From the NCBI RefSeq assembly GCF_001598235.1, contig NZ_BCYO01000035.1:1-33747 (forward strand): a stretch of 33,747 nucleotides of DNA, given 5' to 3'. The notes under the pieces were generated by a model. It worked only from the letters and a program-made list of their open reading frames with translations. It had not been told where the DNA came from and made no database searches. The translations under genes were made by a program, and so were the position numbers. Below are positions 1 to 7,418 of this stretch, piece by piece. The stretch's first letter is position 1. Every line of letters starts with the position of its first letter. The DNA is from Polaromonas jejuensis NBRC 106434. GTDB lineage: Bacteria; Pseudomonadota; Gammaproteobacteria; Burkholderiales; Burkholderiaceae_C.

Positions 1-316
1 CCGCCAGGCGTTGCAGACCGGCGGCATCAAAGGGATTGAGCATGCCGACCAGCACGCTGCCGGGCCTGGCATGCGCGATTTCGCCGTTCAGCGGGCTGCG
101 CACCTTGAGCACGATGTCCGCGGCATAAGCGCCGGCGGCGTCGGTGATCTCGGCGCCCACCGCGAGGTAGGCGTCATCGGGAACGCTGGCGGCCACGCCG
201 GCGCCCGACTGGACGCGTATGGTGTGGCCCTGGCTTTTAAGCTTTTTGGCCGTTTCCGGCGTGATGGCAACGCGTGTCTCTCCGGCCGTGATTTCGGCGG
301 GTACCCCGATCAGCAT
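1..316 (-). CDS. pntA: NAD(P) transhydrogenase subunit alpha, N-terminal part (runs off the left edge)
   Basis: The minus-strand frame from an ATG at 316 stays open to base 1 (105 codons) and has no stop because the window ends. The product opens MLIGVPAEITAGETRVAITP and continues with VGMLNPFDA. This is the N-terminal AlaDH/PNT domain of proton-translocating transhydrogenase, which uses the proton gradient to transfer hydride from NADH to NADP+. The start is backed by a strong Shine-Dalgarno GAGGAGAG just upstream. The NAD-binding core and membrane segments lie outside the window. The AlaDH/PNT domain also occurs in alanine dehydrogenase, but this opening is typical of PntA. It lies downstream of mmsA on the same strand, separated by a terminator-like hairpin, so it probably has its own promoter. 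Confidence 0.88.
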   Translation of the reverse strand, partial: MLIGVPAEITAGETRVAITPETAKKLKSQGHTIRVQSGAGVAASVPDDAYLAVGAEITDAAGAYAADIVLKVRSPLNGEIAHARPGSVLVGMLNPFDAAGLQRLA

Positions 317-470
317 GGGTCTCTCTCCTCAGTGGATTGGTTTTTTCAAGTGCTCCATGCAAGGTTTGCACAGGCCTTATTTCCGTCGTAAAGCTTACAT
401 GAGAATGTGGGCTTTTTATGCGCGCAATCCATGTCTTTCGCACCAAAAGGGGGTGAACACGCATGAAAAC

Positions 471-506
471 AGCCCCATGAGCCGTCTATTAGCGGCTGAT
501 GGGGCT
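471..506 (-). terminator. Rho-independent terminator of mmsA
   Basis: An 8-bp arm pair AGCCCCAT (471-478) / ATGGGGCT (499-506) encloses, after one G/G mismatch, a second 5-bp pair AGCCG (480-484) / CGGCT (493-497) with an 8-nt loop. Read on the minus strand it lies about 35 bases past the mmsA stop and is followed by GTTTTC. It separates mmsA from pntA. Confidence 0.72.
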
Positions 507-540
507 GCGGGAGAGGCCAGCAGATGGCGCTGAGGGGCGC

Positions 541-2076
541 TTATTTCGCCGTCGGCATCACAAACTCGGCGCCCTTGCCAATGCTCTCGGGCCAGCGCTG
601 CATGATGGATTTTTGCTTGGTGTAAAAGCGCACGCCTTCTTCGCCGTAGGCGTGCATGTCGCCAAACAGGCTTTTCTTCCAGCCGCCAAAGCCGTGCCAG
701 GCCATGGGCACCGGGATAGGCACATTGATGCCGACCATGCCGACCTGGATCCGGCGGCTGAACTCGCGCGCCACATGGCCGTCGCGGGTAAAGCAGCTCA
801 CGCCATTGCCAAACTCGTGGGCGTTGATGAGGTTCACCGCTTCGGCAAAGTCTTTCACGCGCACGCAGCCCAGCACCGGGCCAAAGATTTCTTCCTTGTA
901 GATGCGCATCTCGGGTGTCACATGGTCAAACAGCGTGCCTCCCATCCAGAAGCCGTCCTCACAACCCTTGCCGGCGCTCGCGCCCTGGAAGCTGCGGCCA
1001 TCGACCAGCAGCTTGGCACCCTCTTTCACGCCCTGGTCTATATAGCCGGTGATGCGCTGGTGTGCGGCAGCCGTCACGATGGGGCCCATCTCGGCATCGA
1101 GCTCCACGCCGTTCTTGATGACCAGCGTCTTGGCCCGGGCTTGCAGCATGGGAATGAGCTTGTCGGCCACATTGCCGACCAGCACGGCCACCGAAATCGC
1201 CATGCAGCGCTCGCCGGCCGAGCCGTAGCCCGCGCCAATCAGCGCGTCCACGGCCTGCTCCAGGTCGGCGTCGGGCATGACCACCATGTGGTTCTTGGCG
1301 CCGCCCAGGGCCTGCACGCGCTTGCCGTGGCGCGCGCCGGTCTCATAGATGTAGTTGGCAATCGGCGTCGAGCCCACGAAGGACACGGCCTTCACGTCCG
1401 GATGCACCAGCAGGGCATCGACCGCCTCCTTGCCGCCCTGCACCACGTTGAAGACGCCGTCGGGCAAGCCCGCCTGCTTGAGCAGTTCGGCAATGAACAG
1501 GCTGGGGCTGGGATCGATCGGGCTGGGCTTGAGCACAAAGCAGTTGCCGGTCGCAATCGCCACCGGGAACATCCACATCGGCACCATCACGGGAAAGTTG
1601 AAGGGCGTGATGCCGGCCACCACACCCAGCGGCTGGCGCATCGTCCAGTTGTCCATGCCGGTGCTCACCTGGTCGGTGTAATCGCCCTTGAGCAGTTGCG
1701 GAATGCCGCAGGCGAATTCCACGATGTCGATGCCGCGCGAGACTTCGCCCTGCGCATCGGTAAACACCTTGCCGTGCTCGGCGGTGATCATGTGGGCCAG
1801 CTTGTCCTTGTTCTGGTTGAGCAGTTCCAGGAACTTGAACAGGACGCGGGCACGGCGAATCGGCGGCGTGTCGGCCCAGGCCGGGAAGGCCGCCTGCGCG
1901 GCAGCCACCGCAGCGTCCACCTCCGCCGAACCAGCCAGCGCCACGTGGCCCGACACGGCGCCGGTCGCGGGGTTGAAGACGGGCTGGCTGCGTCCGGAGG
2001 CCGGCGCAGCAATTTTTCCGTTCAGGTAATGGCCAATCGTGGCTTGGGCAGCGCTGGCGGCAGGCGATAAAGACAT
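541..2076 (-). CDS. mmsA: CoA-acylating methylmalonate-semialdehyde dehydrogenase
   Basis: A 511-residue aldehyde dehydrogenase of normal length. It converts (methyl)malonate semialdehyde plus CoA and NAD+ to propionyl-CoA (or acetyl-CoA) and CO2 in valine and inositol/beta-alanine breakdown. Family hallmarks are TPFNFP (Asn160, oxyanion hole), the NAD-binding segment around GNCFVLKPSP, and the nucleophile in GSAGERCMAIS (Cys291). The GERCMA form, without the Glu general base of hydrolytic ALDHs, marks the CoA-acylating MmsA branch. The ATG at 2076 has AAAGGAG 7-8 bases upstream. The gene stands alone, without mmsB or acyl-CoA dehydrogenase neighbours, and is divergent from a LysR regulator with a palindrome in the shared spacer. 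A terminator follows it. Confidence 0.93.
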   Translation of the reverse strand: MSLSPAASAAQATIGHYLNGKIAAPASGRSQPVFNPATGAVSGHVALAGSAEVDAAVAAAQAAFPAWADTPPIRRARVLFKFLELLNQNKDKLAHMITAEHGKVFTDAQGEVSRGIDIVEFACGIPQLLKGDYTDQVSTGMDNWTMRQPLGVVAGITPFNFPVMVPMWMFPVAIATGNCFVLKPSPIDPSPSLFIAELLKQAGLPDGVFNVVQGGKEAVDALLVHPDVKAVSFVGSTPIANYIYETGARHGKRVQALGGAKNHMVVMPDADLEQAVDALIGAGYGSAGERCMAISVAVLVGNVADKLIPMLQARAKTLVIKNGVELDAEMGPIVTAAAHQRITGYIDQGVKEGAKLLVDGRSFQGASAGKGCEDGFWMGGTLFDHVTPEMRIYKEEIFGPVLGCVRVKDFAEAVNLINAHEFGNGVSCFTRDGHVAREFSRRIQVGMVGINVPIPVPMAWHGFGGWKKSLFGDMHAYGEEGVRFYTKQKSIMQRWPESIGKGAEFVMPTAK

Positions 2077-2140
2077 GGGGACTCCTTTGGGGGGATGAAA
2101 GGTGACAGGCTTTTTTGAAGTCTAGGGCCGCCCGCCCGAT

Positions 2141-2169
2141 TTGATAATGCCCTGTTTAGTGATTACATT
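2141..2169 (+). promoter_or_regulatory. Candidate lysR promoter
   Basis: TTGATA (2141-2146), a 17-bp spacer and TACATT (2164-2169) lie about 31 bases before the preferred lysR start. The -10 box touches the palindrome at 2169-2186, as expected for an autoregulated LysR gene. On the opposite strand, TGTAAT (2167-2162) could serve as the mmsA -10. Confidence 0.42.
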
Positions 2170-2186
2170 GTTCATATATCTGAACA
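2169..2186. promoter_or_regulatory. Perfect dyad in the mmsA/lysR divergent spacer, probable LysR operator
   Basis: TGTTCA (2169-2174), TATATC, TGAACA (2181-2186): perfect 6-bp arms around a 6-bp A/T-rich centre, in an otherwise GC-rich region. It starts 15 bases upstream of the lysR ATG at 2201. LysR-type regulators typically bind such interrupted dyads between themselves and a divergent target. The dyad would sit over the -35 region of mmsA and at the lysR transcription start. Confidence 0.6.
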
Positions 2187-2200
2187 GTGAGAATCTTGCC

Positions 2201-3157
2201 ATGTCCTCCGACCAACTCGCCCCGCTCGTCGCCGACCTGCACCTGCTGACGGTGCTGGCCGCCACCCGCAGCTTTACCGAAACCGCACGCCGGCTGGGGC
2301 TGTCCAAGGCCTCGGCCAGCATGCGCATCAGCGAACTGGAACGCCTGGCGGGCGTGCTGCTGGTGCGGCGCACCACGCGTTCGGTGGGCCTGACCGAGGC
2401 CGGGCAGCAGCTGGTCAACGACATGCAGCCGGCCTTTGAGCGCATCAGCGAAAGCTATATCGCCGTCAAGGATCTCGTCGGCACGCCGCGCGGCCTGATC
2501 CGGGTCACCGCACCGGTGGCGCTGGGACGCCAGCACCTGGCGCCCTGCGTCTCGGCATTCCTGAAGCGCTTCCCCGACATCCAGATCGAGCTGGAGCTGA
2601 CCGACCGCTTCGTCAATCTGGCCAGCGAAGGCTTTGACCTGGCGATACGCCACACCAACACGCCGCCGGAAACCCATGTCGCCTGGGTGCTGTGCGAATC
2701 CCGCTCCATCCTGCTGGCCAGTCCCGACTACCTGAAGCGGCGCGGCGTGCCGACCCACCCTTCGGAGTTGGCGGCGCACGACTGCCTGCTCTACCTCGGC
2801 GGCCATGTCGGCAGCTGGACCTTTGCCCGCAATAGCAAGCGCAAGGCGGGCGAACGCGTGGGCGTGAGCCTCACCAGCAAGCTCAAGGCCAACAACAGCG
2901 AGGTGCTGCGCGACGCGCTGCTGGCCGGCCTAGGCATCGGCCTGCTGCCTGATTTCAGCCTGCCGCCCAGCCGCCCCGGCGAGCCGCTCCTGGTGCCGGT
3001 GCTGCCCGACTGGCAGGTGCAGGGCTTTTTTGGCGAACGCATTTACGCCCTGCGGCCGTGGTCGCCGCAAGTGCCCAAAGCGGTTCAGTGCCTGGTCGAA
3101 CATTTGCGCCAGAGCTTCGCCCAGGGGTTTCATTCCATTTCTGCTTCAACGCGATAG
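2201..3157 (+). CDS. LysR-family transcriptional regulator divergent from mmsA
   Basis: A 318-residue LysR regulator. The winged helix-turn-helix occupies roughly residues 10-70 (TVLAATRSFTETARRLGLSK, then ASMRISELE and LLVRRTTRSVGLTEAG). The LysR substrate-binding domain (GLIRVTAPVALGRQHLAP to about residue 300) follows. The frame is open upstream to 2141, but the ATG at 2201 (MSSDQLAPLV) gives the usual N-terminus and leaves the operator and promoter outside the gene. The position suggests control of mmsA, but the effector is unknown. The last codons, ending at TAG 3155-3157, lie inside a dispersed repeat also found at 28584-28690, so the C-terminus was probably altered by that element. Confidence 0.88.
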   Translation: MSSDQLAPLVADLHLLTVLAATRSFTETARRLGLSKASASMRISELERLAGVLLVRRTTRSVGLTEAGQQLVNDMQPAFERISESYIAVKDLVGTPRGLIRVTAPVALGRQHLAPCVSAFLKRFPDIQIELELTDRFVNLASEGFDLAIRHTNTPPETHVAWVLCESRSILLASPDYLKRRGVPTHPSELAAHDCLLYLGGHVGSWTFARNSKRKAGERVGVSLTSKLKANNSEVLRDALLAGLGIGLLPDFSLPPSRPGEPLLVPVLPDWQVQGFFGERIYALRPWSPQVPKAVQCLVEHLRQSFAQGFHSISASTR

Positions 3158-3186
3158 CTCCTTGCCCCGCCTGCCCGCTCATTGAA
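3129..3186. repeat. Short copy of the long-hairpin dispersed element, overlapping the lysR 3' end
   Basis: TTTCATTCCATTTCTGCTTC followed by AACGCGATAG matches, with one change, the left end of 28584-28690 and the complement of its right end. Similarity continues through GATAGsTCsTTGCCCCGCCT. The copy then skips the central part and resumes at CTCATTGAA. It crosses the lysR stop codon. Confidence 0.6.
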
Positions 3187-3258
3187 TCGGTCATGGGATC
3201 AGACCGCACCCAGGAGCCCGCCAGACCGTTCGGACCCCTGTCATGAAGGGCACGGATA

Positions 3259-3786
3259 ATGCGCGCGATGAACAACCGATGGAAACCCAATGTCACGGTC
3301 GCGGCACTGATTGAGCGCACCGTCGACGGCATCCAGAAATTCCTGCTGGTCGAAGAGCAAACCCGGGACGGCCTGAAGCTGAACAACCCCGCCGGCCACC
3401 TCGACCCCGGCGAAAGCCCGCTGCAGGGCTGCGTGCGGGAAACCCTGGAGGAAACGGCCTTTCACTTCACGCCGACGGCGGTCGTCGGCATCTATCTCTC
3501 GCGCTTTGAGCGGGCCAGGCCGGGGCAAAGCAGCGAAGAAAAGCCGCAGGACATCACCTACCTGCGCTTTACGTTTTGCGGCGAGCTGGGGGCACATGTC
3601 CCCGGCCAGCCGCTCGATGAAGGCATCGTGCGCACCGTGTGGCTGAGCGCCGACGAAATAAGAGCGTGCGCTCACATGCACCGCAGCCCTTTGCTGCTGA
3701 ACGGCCTGGAAGACTACCTGGCAGGACGGCGCTACCCCTTGACGCTGCTCACCACCGACCCCAGCGTCTACACGCCCAAGGCCTGA
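3259..3786 (+). CDS. nudJ: NUDIX phosphatase, NudJ type
   Basis: A 175-residue NUDIX hydrolase resembling E. coli NudJ (phosphatase acting on thiamine pyrophosphate, HMP-PP and nucleoside triphosphates) over nearly its whole length. It opens WKPNVTVAALIE and has the Nudix box GHLDPGESPLQGCVRETLEE followed by TAF. The box keeps GX5E and the REXXEE core, but the usual Gly after EE-x is Ala. It ends with the NudJ-like RSPLLLNGLEDYLAGRRYPL segment. An AAGGG at 3246-3250 supports the ATG at 3259; an ATG at 3268 is the alternative. In E. coli nudJ also lies directly before mnmA, as here (60-bp gap), which strengthens the assignment. Confidence 0.85.
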   Translation: MRAMNNRWKPNVTVAALIERTVDGIQKFLLVEEQTRDGLKLNNPAGHLDPGESPLQGCVRETLEETAFHFTPTAVVGIYLSRFERARPGQSSEEKPQDITYLRFTFCGELGAHVPGQPLDEGIVRTVWLSADEIRACAHMHRSPLLLNGLEDYLAGRRYPLTLLTTDPSVYTPKA

Positions 3787-3833
3787 GCACGGGGCGCGGA
3801 GGCCCTGCGGCTTCAGGGTCAAGCCGGCAACCC

Positions 3834-3845
3834 TAAAATGCTGCC
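3834..3845 (+). promoter_or_regulatory. -10 element placed for leaderless mnmA transcription
   Basis: TAAAAT (3834-3839) is followed by six bases and then the mnmA ATG at 3846. No Shine-Dalgarno exists in this gap. A start seven bases after the -10 box would place +1 on the A of the ATG. No good -35 is seen. Confidence 0.45.
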
Positions 3846-5018
3846 ATGCAAAAGTCGGGTGAACGCCAAAGAATAGTCGTGGGTTTGAGTGGAGGCGTGG
3901 ACTCGGCCGTGACGGCCTACCTGCTCAAGCAGCAGGGCCACGAGGTCATCGGCATCTTCATGAAGAACTGGGAAGATGACGACGACAGCGAGTTCTGCTC
4001 CTCCAACATCGACTTCGTGGACGCGGCCGCCGTGGCCGACGTGATCGGCATAGAGATCGAGCATGTCAACTTCGCCGCCGACTACAAGGACCGGGTCTTC
4101 GCCGAATTCCTGCGCGAATACCAGGCCGGCCGCACGCCCAACCCCGACATCCTGTGCAATGCCGAAATCAAGTTCAAGGCCTTTTTAGACCATGCGATGC
4201 GCCTGGGCGCCGAAAAAATCGCCACCGGCCACTATGCGCGGGTGCGCCAGAACGAGGCCACCGGCCTGCACGAGCTGCTCAAGGGACTGGACCCGGCCAA
4301 GGACCAAAGCTACTTTTTGCACCGCCTGAACCAGGCCCAGCTGGCCAAAACCCTGTTCCCGGTCGGTGAGCTGCGCAAGACCGAGGTGCGGCGCATTGCC
4401 GACGAGATCGGCCTGCCCAACGCCAGGAAAAAAGACTCCACCGGCATCTGCTTCATCGGCGAGCGGCCCTTCCGCGATTTTCTGAACCGCTACATCGCCA
4501 AGGCGCCAGGCCCGATCAAGAACGACAAGGGCCGCGTGCTGGGCGAGCATGTGGGCCTGAGTTTTTACACGCTGGGCCAGCGCCAGGGCCTGGGCATAGG
4601 CGGGGTGAAAGCCAGGGGCGCCGAACTGAAAGCCGCGCAGGCACGCGGCCAGCGCGGCGTGGGTGAGCATGAGCCCTGGTTTGTCGCCCGCAAGGACCTG
4701 GAAACCAACACCTTGTGGGTGGTGCAGGGCCACGAGCACCCGTGGCTGCAATCCACCCGGCTCGACGCGCAGGACTGCAGCTGGGTGGCCGGTGCCGCGC
4801 CGGCGACCGGCGCCATGGCGGCCAAGACCCGCTATCGCCAGCATGACGCGGCCTGCGAACTGCGCAGCGCCACGGCCGCAGGCTGCGAACTGGTGTTTTC
4901 CGAGGCCCAATGGGCGGTGACGCCAGGGCAGTCGGCCGTGCTCTACCAGGGCGATGTCTGCCTGGGCGGCGGCGTGATCGCCGGCAGCAATGTACAAAAC
5001 CTGCCCGCCAGGCCCTGA
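3846..5018 (+). CDS. mnmA: tRNA-specific 2-thiouridylase MnmA
   Basis: A 390-residue cytosolic enzyme that uses ATP and persulfide sulfur relayed from IscS/Tus proteins to make 2-thiouridine at tRNA wobble position 34 of Lys, Glu and Gln tRNAs. Visible motifs are the PP-loop SGGVDS (residues 15-20), FMKNWEDDDD, the catalytic Cys104 in NPDILCNAEIKFK and the partner Cys202 in DSTGICFIGERPF. The C-terminal beta-barrel domain contains FYTLGQRQGLGIGG. After GIGG there is an extra Ala/Arg/Lys-rich stretch of about 18 residues relative to E. coli. No Shine-Dalgarno precedes the ATG, and a -10-like TAAAAT lies six bases upstream, so translation may be leaderless. Confidence 0.96.
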   Translation: MQKSGERQRIVVGLSGGVDSAVTAYLLKQQGHEVIGIFMKNWEDDDDSEFCSSNIDFVDAAAVADVIGIEIEHVNFAADYKDRVFAEFLREYQAGRTPNPDILCNAEIKFKAFLDHAMRLGAEKIATGHYARVRQNEATGLHELLKGLDPAKDQSYFLHRLNQAQLAKTLFPVGELRKTEVRRIADEIGLPNARKKDSTGICFIGERPFRDFLNRYIAKAPGPIKNDKGRVLGEHVGLSFYTLGQRQGLGIGGVKARGAELKAAQARGQRGVGEHEPWFVARKDLETNTLWVVQGHEHPWLQSTRLDAQDCSWVAGAAPATGAMAAKTRYRQHDAACELRSATAAGCELVFSEAQWAVTPGQSAVLYQGDVCLGGGVIAGSNVQNLPARP

Positions 5019-5041
5019 ATCAACGGATACCGCGAAATACC

Positions 5042-5102
5042 CGATCAAATCAGGCGCCAGCCCAGTCAGGACAAGCGCAGAAAGCTAGCAATTAGATAGC
5101 AA
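5042..5102. repeat. Composite palindromic repeat, copy 1 (mnmA/mipA convergent gap)
   Basis: An imperfect 17-bp palindrome GCTAGCAATTAGATAGC (5084-5100) is followed by AA and preceded by AGCCC...CAAGCGCA. The same order of blocks occurs near 13154 and 31402. It lies in the convergent gap between mnmA and the outer-membrane protein gene, where nothing else is recognised. Confidence 0.6.
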
Positions 5103-5141
5103 GCTGCGCTCCGGCGCCGCCCGCGCTGCGTGCACGCCCCC

Positions 5142-6560
5142 TTAAAGCGCCGTCTCGAGGTAGGTGTAGATGTAGTTGGAGCCGCCGTTGACATTGCCGA
5201 GCAGCTGCGATGAACCAAAAATGCCGGAGCGGTGCGACACGCCAAACCCGATATAGGTTTCCTTCAGCACCCGCGAACCCAGCAGGTCGCCCAGACTCAC
5301 GTCAATCGTCGGGTCCAGGTAGTTCAGCATGCGGGATGTCGGCTTGCCATTGGCCGCCGCGCTGGAAGCTTCGATAAACGGCACCCGCTGCGCCATGGAA
5401 ACGCCCACGCCCATGCCCAGCCGCGTCTTGACGCGATGACTCCACGGAAAGCCGGAATAGACGGCTTTCATGAAGAGGTCAAGTTGCAGGCCATTGGCCT
5501 TCAAGCCGTGCTCGTTATGCTCCGTCAGGCCCACGTAGCCGACAAAATCAAGCGGCCAGCCATTCACATCCTGGAGAAAGGGCTTGCCCACCTGAATACC
5601 GGTGATGCTGGTCGAATTGGTTTTGGCCGTGGACAGGCACTGGGCCGTCAGTATCTTTGCCAGGTGGCAGCCGTCTTCGGTGGACTTGCCGTAAAGCAGC
5701 TTGAAGTAGGTGGGCGAGTCGTTCTGCGCCCATTCACGCTGGTGACCGCCGAAGTCATAGGCCGCGCCCACATACACGGCGGGCAGCACGCGCTTTTGCA
5801 CGATAGGACTGTCGCTGATCTTGCGGTCCAGCAGCGTGGCGGACACGCCGGCCAGCAGGCGCCAGCGCTGCGACAGGTCGTAAGAGCCGTACAGGCCGAC
5901 CGAGGTGTTGAGGCCGCCGCCGGGCGCATAGGCCGGACGGCCTGCGGCGGCTTCGCTGGCTTGCACGCCGTAGTAATAGTTGTTGAGCCTGGCATCGCGC
6001 ACGGCCAGCGTCAGGTTGGGGCGCAGCATCCAGGGGCCCGAACGCCAGTCATAGGTATAGCCCAGGCGGAACTCGCTGCCCTTGTAGGTGTTTTCCGCGT
6101 CGTGCAGCCACTCGGCCTGCAGGGTGCCCCAAGGCTGGCGCCAGCGGTAAGACAGGCCGAAATCCATGGCGGTTTCGCGCTGCGTCATGCCGGCCAGGCT
6201 GGCCGGCAAACGGTTGGTCGGAAAACCCTCCAGGCGCTGCTCCACAAACAGGTCCAGCCGGTGCTCGCCGCCATTGAGCAGCTTCACGCCGGCCCGGTTG
6301 GCATGCAGAAACAGCCGCTCGCCTTCATACAGGTAGAGCGGCAGCAGGTCGAAGCGGCTGCCCCCGTCGCGATAGGGCGAGCTCTCCACCCGCGTGACAA
6401 GCCCCAGCCCCACGCTACCCGGCTCAGACAGGAGATTCGTGAGCGGTTCCAGCTCGCCGTTGGCCCGGGCCGGGGTCATGGCGGACAGGCCGGCCGTCAA
6501 CAGGGTCGAGCAAAGAAGCGCGCGGGCAAGAACGGGGTGGGTGGATAAAAAACTTTTCAT
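5142..6560 (-). CDS. MipA/OmpV-family outer-membrane protein with an additional C-terminal domain
   Basis: A 472-residue envelope protein. The signal peptide is residues 1-33 (basic start, hydrophobic ALLCSTLLTAGLSA, predicted cut after PARA). Residues about 40-295 match the MipA/OmpV beta-barrel family: GSVGLGLVTRVESSPYRDG, LLPLYLYEGERLFLHANRAG, GYTYDWRSGPW, LPAVYVGAAYDFGG. The remaining ~175 residues extend well beyond the family's usual 250-280 and end in SHRSGIFG...GGSNYIYTYLE, probably a second barrel-like segment. The frame is open upstream to 6653, but the ATG at 6560 gives the clean signal peptide. No clear Shine-Dalgarno is visible. MipA proteins have been tied to peptidoglycan synthase scaffolding and OmpV to adhesion; the role here is unknown. 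Confidence 0.78.
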   Translation of the reverse strand: MKSFLSTHPVLARALLCSTLLTAGLSAMTPARANGELEPLTNLLSEPGSVGLGLVTRVESSPYRDGGSRFDLLPLYLYEGERLFLHANRAGVKLLNGGEHRLDLFVEQRLEGFPTNRLPASLAGMTQRETAMDFGLSYRWRQPWGTLQAEWLHDAENTYKGSEFRLGYTYDWRSGPWMLRPNLTLAVRDARLNNYYYGVQASEAAAGRPAYAPGGGLNTSVGLYGSYDLSQRWRLLAGVSATLLDRKISDSPIVQKRVLPAVYVGAAYDFGGHQREWAQNDSPTYFKLLYGKSTEDGCHLAKILTAQCLSTAKTNSTSITGIQVGKPFLQDVNGWPLDFVGYVGLTEHNEHGLKANGLQLDLFMKAVYSGFPWSHRVKTRLGMGVGVSMAQRVPFIEASSAAANGKPTSRMLNYLDPTIDVSLGDLLGSRVLKETYIGFGVSHRSGIFGSSQLLGNVNGGSNYIYTYLETAL

Positions 6561-6821
6561 TTTCAATGTGTTGTTTGAAGGCGGGGGCGGTGACCGCCAC
6601 AGCCTGGCACGGCGCCACCGGCAGTGCAGCAGACCCTTGGCCGGCGGACGCACAAGGCCTACATGCTAACCATGAAGCAGCCGCCCTTCCCAACGCGTTT
6701 GTAAGAAAACCACCTCAGGCACCGCGGGACGGAACCCTGCGCGGCGCCCGCCGGCTTGGCGGATTTCCCCCTTTTTTCCTGAAGAAACTCAACGCTTTCC
6801 CTTATGCAGTGGTCACCTGTC

Positions 6822-6840
6822 GCTACCAAATAAGTAGCAA
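6822..6840. repeat. 17-bp palindromic repeat, copy 2
   Basis: GCTACCAAATAAGTAGC (6822-6838) has perfect 5-bp arms and is followed by AA, as in the three other copies. CCCTTATG (6799-6806) upstream is like the flank of the 31402 copy. It lies just beyond the ssb terminator. Confidence 0.55.
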
Positions 6841-6848
6841 CGCGCATG

Positions 6849-6871
6849 AAAAAAGCCCGCCTGAAGCGAGC
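6849..6871 (-). terminator. Rho-independent terminator of ssb
   Basis: Read on the minus strand: GCTCGC, loop TTCAG, GCGGGC (6-bp stem with one T-G pair), followed directly by six T. It lies 28 bases past the ssb stop codon. Confidence 0.82.
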
Positions 6872-6898
6872 CAATTTTTCAAGACCCGTGTTGGCAGA

Positions 6899-7396
6899 TC
6901 AGAACGGAATGTCGTCATCCATGTCGTCAAAGCCGCTGGCGGCCTTGGACGGCGCGGGGGCTTGGCGTGGCGCCGGGGCCGGTGCGCGAGGGGCCGCGGG
7001 GGCGGCAGCGCGACGGGGGGCCTCGTAGCCGCCATCGTCAGCAGCGGGGCCGCCCATGCCCTGGCGGCTGCCCAGCATCTGCATCTGGTCGGCGCGAATT
7101 TCGGTGCTGTACTTTTCAACGCCGCTCTGGTCGGTCCATTTGCGCGTGCGCAGGCTGCCTTCCACGTAAACCTGCGAGCCCTTGCGCAGGTACTGGCCGG
7201 CGATTTCGGCGAGGCGGCCGTTGAACACCACACGGTGCCATTCGGTGGCCTCCTTCATTTCGCCGGTTTGCTTGTCCTTCCACTTGTCGGTGGTGGCAAT
7301 GGTGACGTTGGCGACCTGGTCCCCACTGGGGAAGGCGCGCATTTCGGGGTCGCGGCCCAGATTGCCGACGATGATGACTTTGTTGACGGATGCCAT
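6899..7396 (-). CDS. ssb: Single-stranded DNA-binding protein
   Basis: A 165-residue SSB that coats single-stranded DNA as a tetramer during replication, repair and recombination. The OB fold spans residues 1-110 (ASVNKVIIVGNLGRDPEMRA, ATEWHRVVFNGRLAEIAGQYL, KGSQVYVEGSLRTRKW). An Ala/Pro-rich linker follows, and the acidic tail ends in DDDIPF, the conserved hook for partner proteins. The ATG at 7396 has AGGAG about 8 bases upstream; the longer open frame to 7477 runs into the MFS gene and is not used. It starts 22 bases after the MFS stop codon, so the two are probably co-transcribed and end at the terminator at 6849-6871. uvrA, the other DNA-repair gene here, is divergent from this pair. Confidence 0.96.
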   Translation of the reverse strand: MASVNKVIIVGNLGRDPEMRAFPSGDQVANVTIATTDKWKDKQTGEMKEATEWHRVVFNGRLAEIAGQYLRKGSQVYVEGSLRTRKWTDQSGVEKYSTEIRADQMQMLGSRQGMGGPAADDGGYEAPRRAAAPAAPRAPAPAPRQAPAPSKAASGFDDMDDDIPF

Positions 7397-7418
7397 GACT
7401 GTTCTCCTGAGCTGATGG

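Larger units (their letters stand above)
6561..6898. other. Gap between ssb and the MipA-type gene
   Basis: About 340 bases without a convincing gene; short open frames here lack ribosome-binding sites and family similarity. The gap holds the ssb terminator (6849-6871), a 17-bp repeat copy (6822-6838) and a perfect dyad GGCGGTGACCGCC (6586-6598) in the presumed leader of the MipA-type gene. I could not find a convincing -35/-10 pair for that gene. Confidence 0.6.

Noticed and set aside
499..2070. Long plus-strand open frame of 523 codons opposite mmsA
   Set aside because: Antisense shadow of mmsA; His/Ala/Arg-rich with no family resemblance, typical of the reverse frame of a GC-rich gene.
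5232..6548. Plus-strand frame of 438 codons opposite the MipA-type gene
   Set aside because: Low-complexity His/Gln/Ala/Arg composition; the minus strand has a signal peptide and a clear family match.
6604..6622. TGGCACG near 6604 as a sigma54 -24 box
   Set aside because: No GC at the required distance (GG-N10-CC instead of GG-N10-GC), and it would point away from the nearest minus-strand gene.
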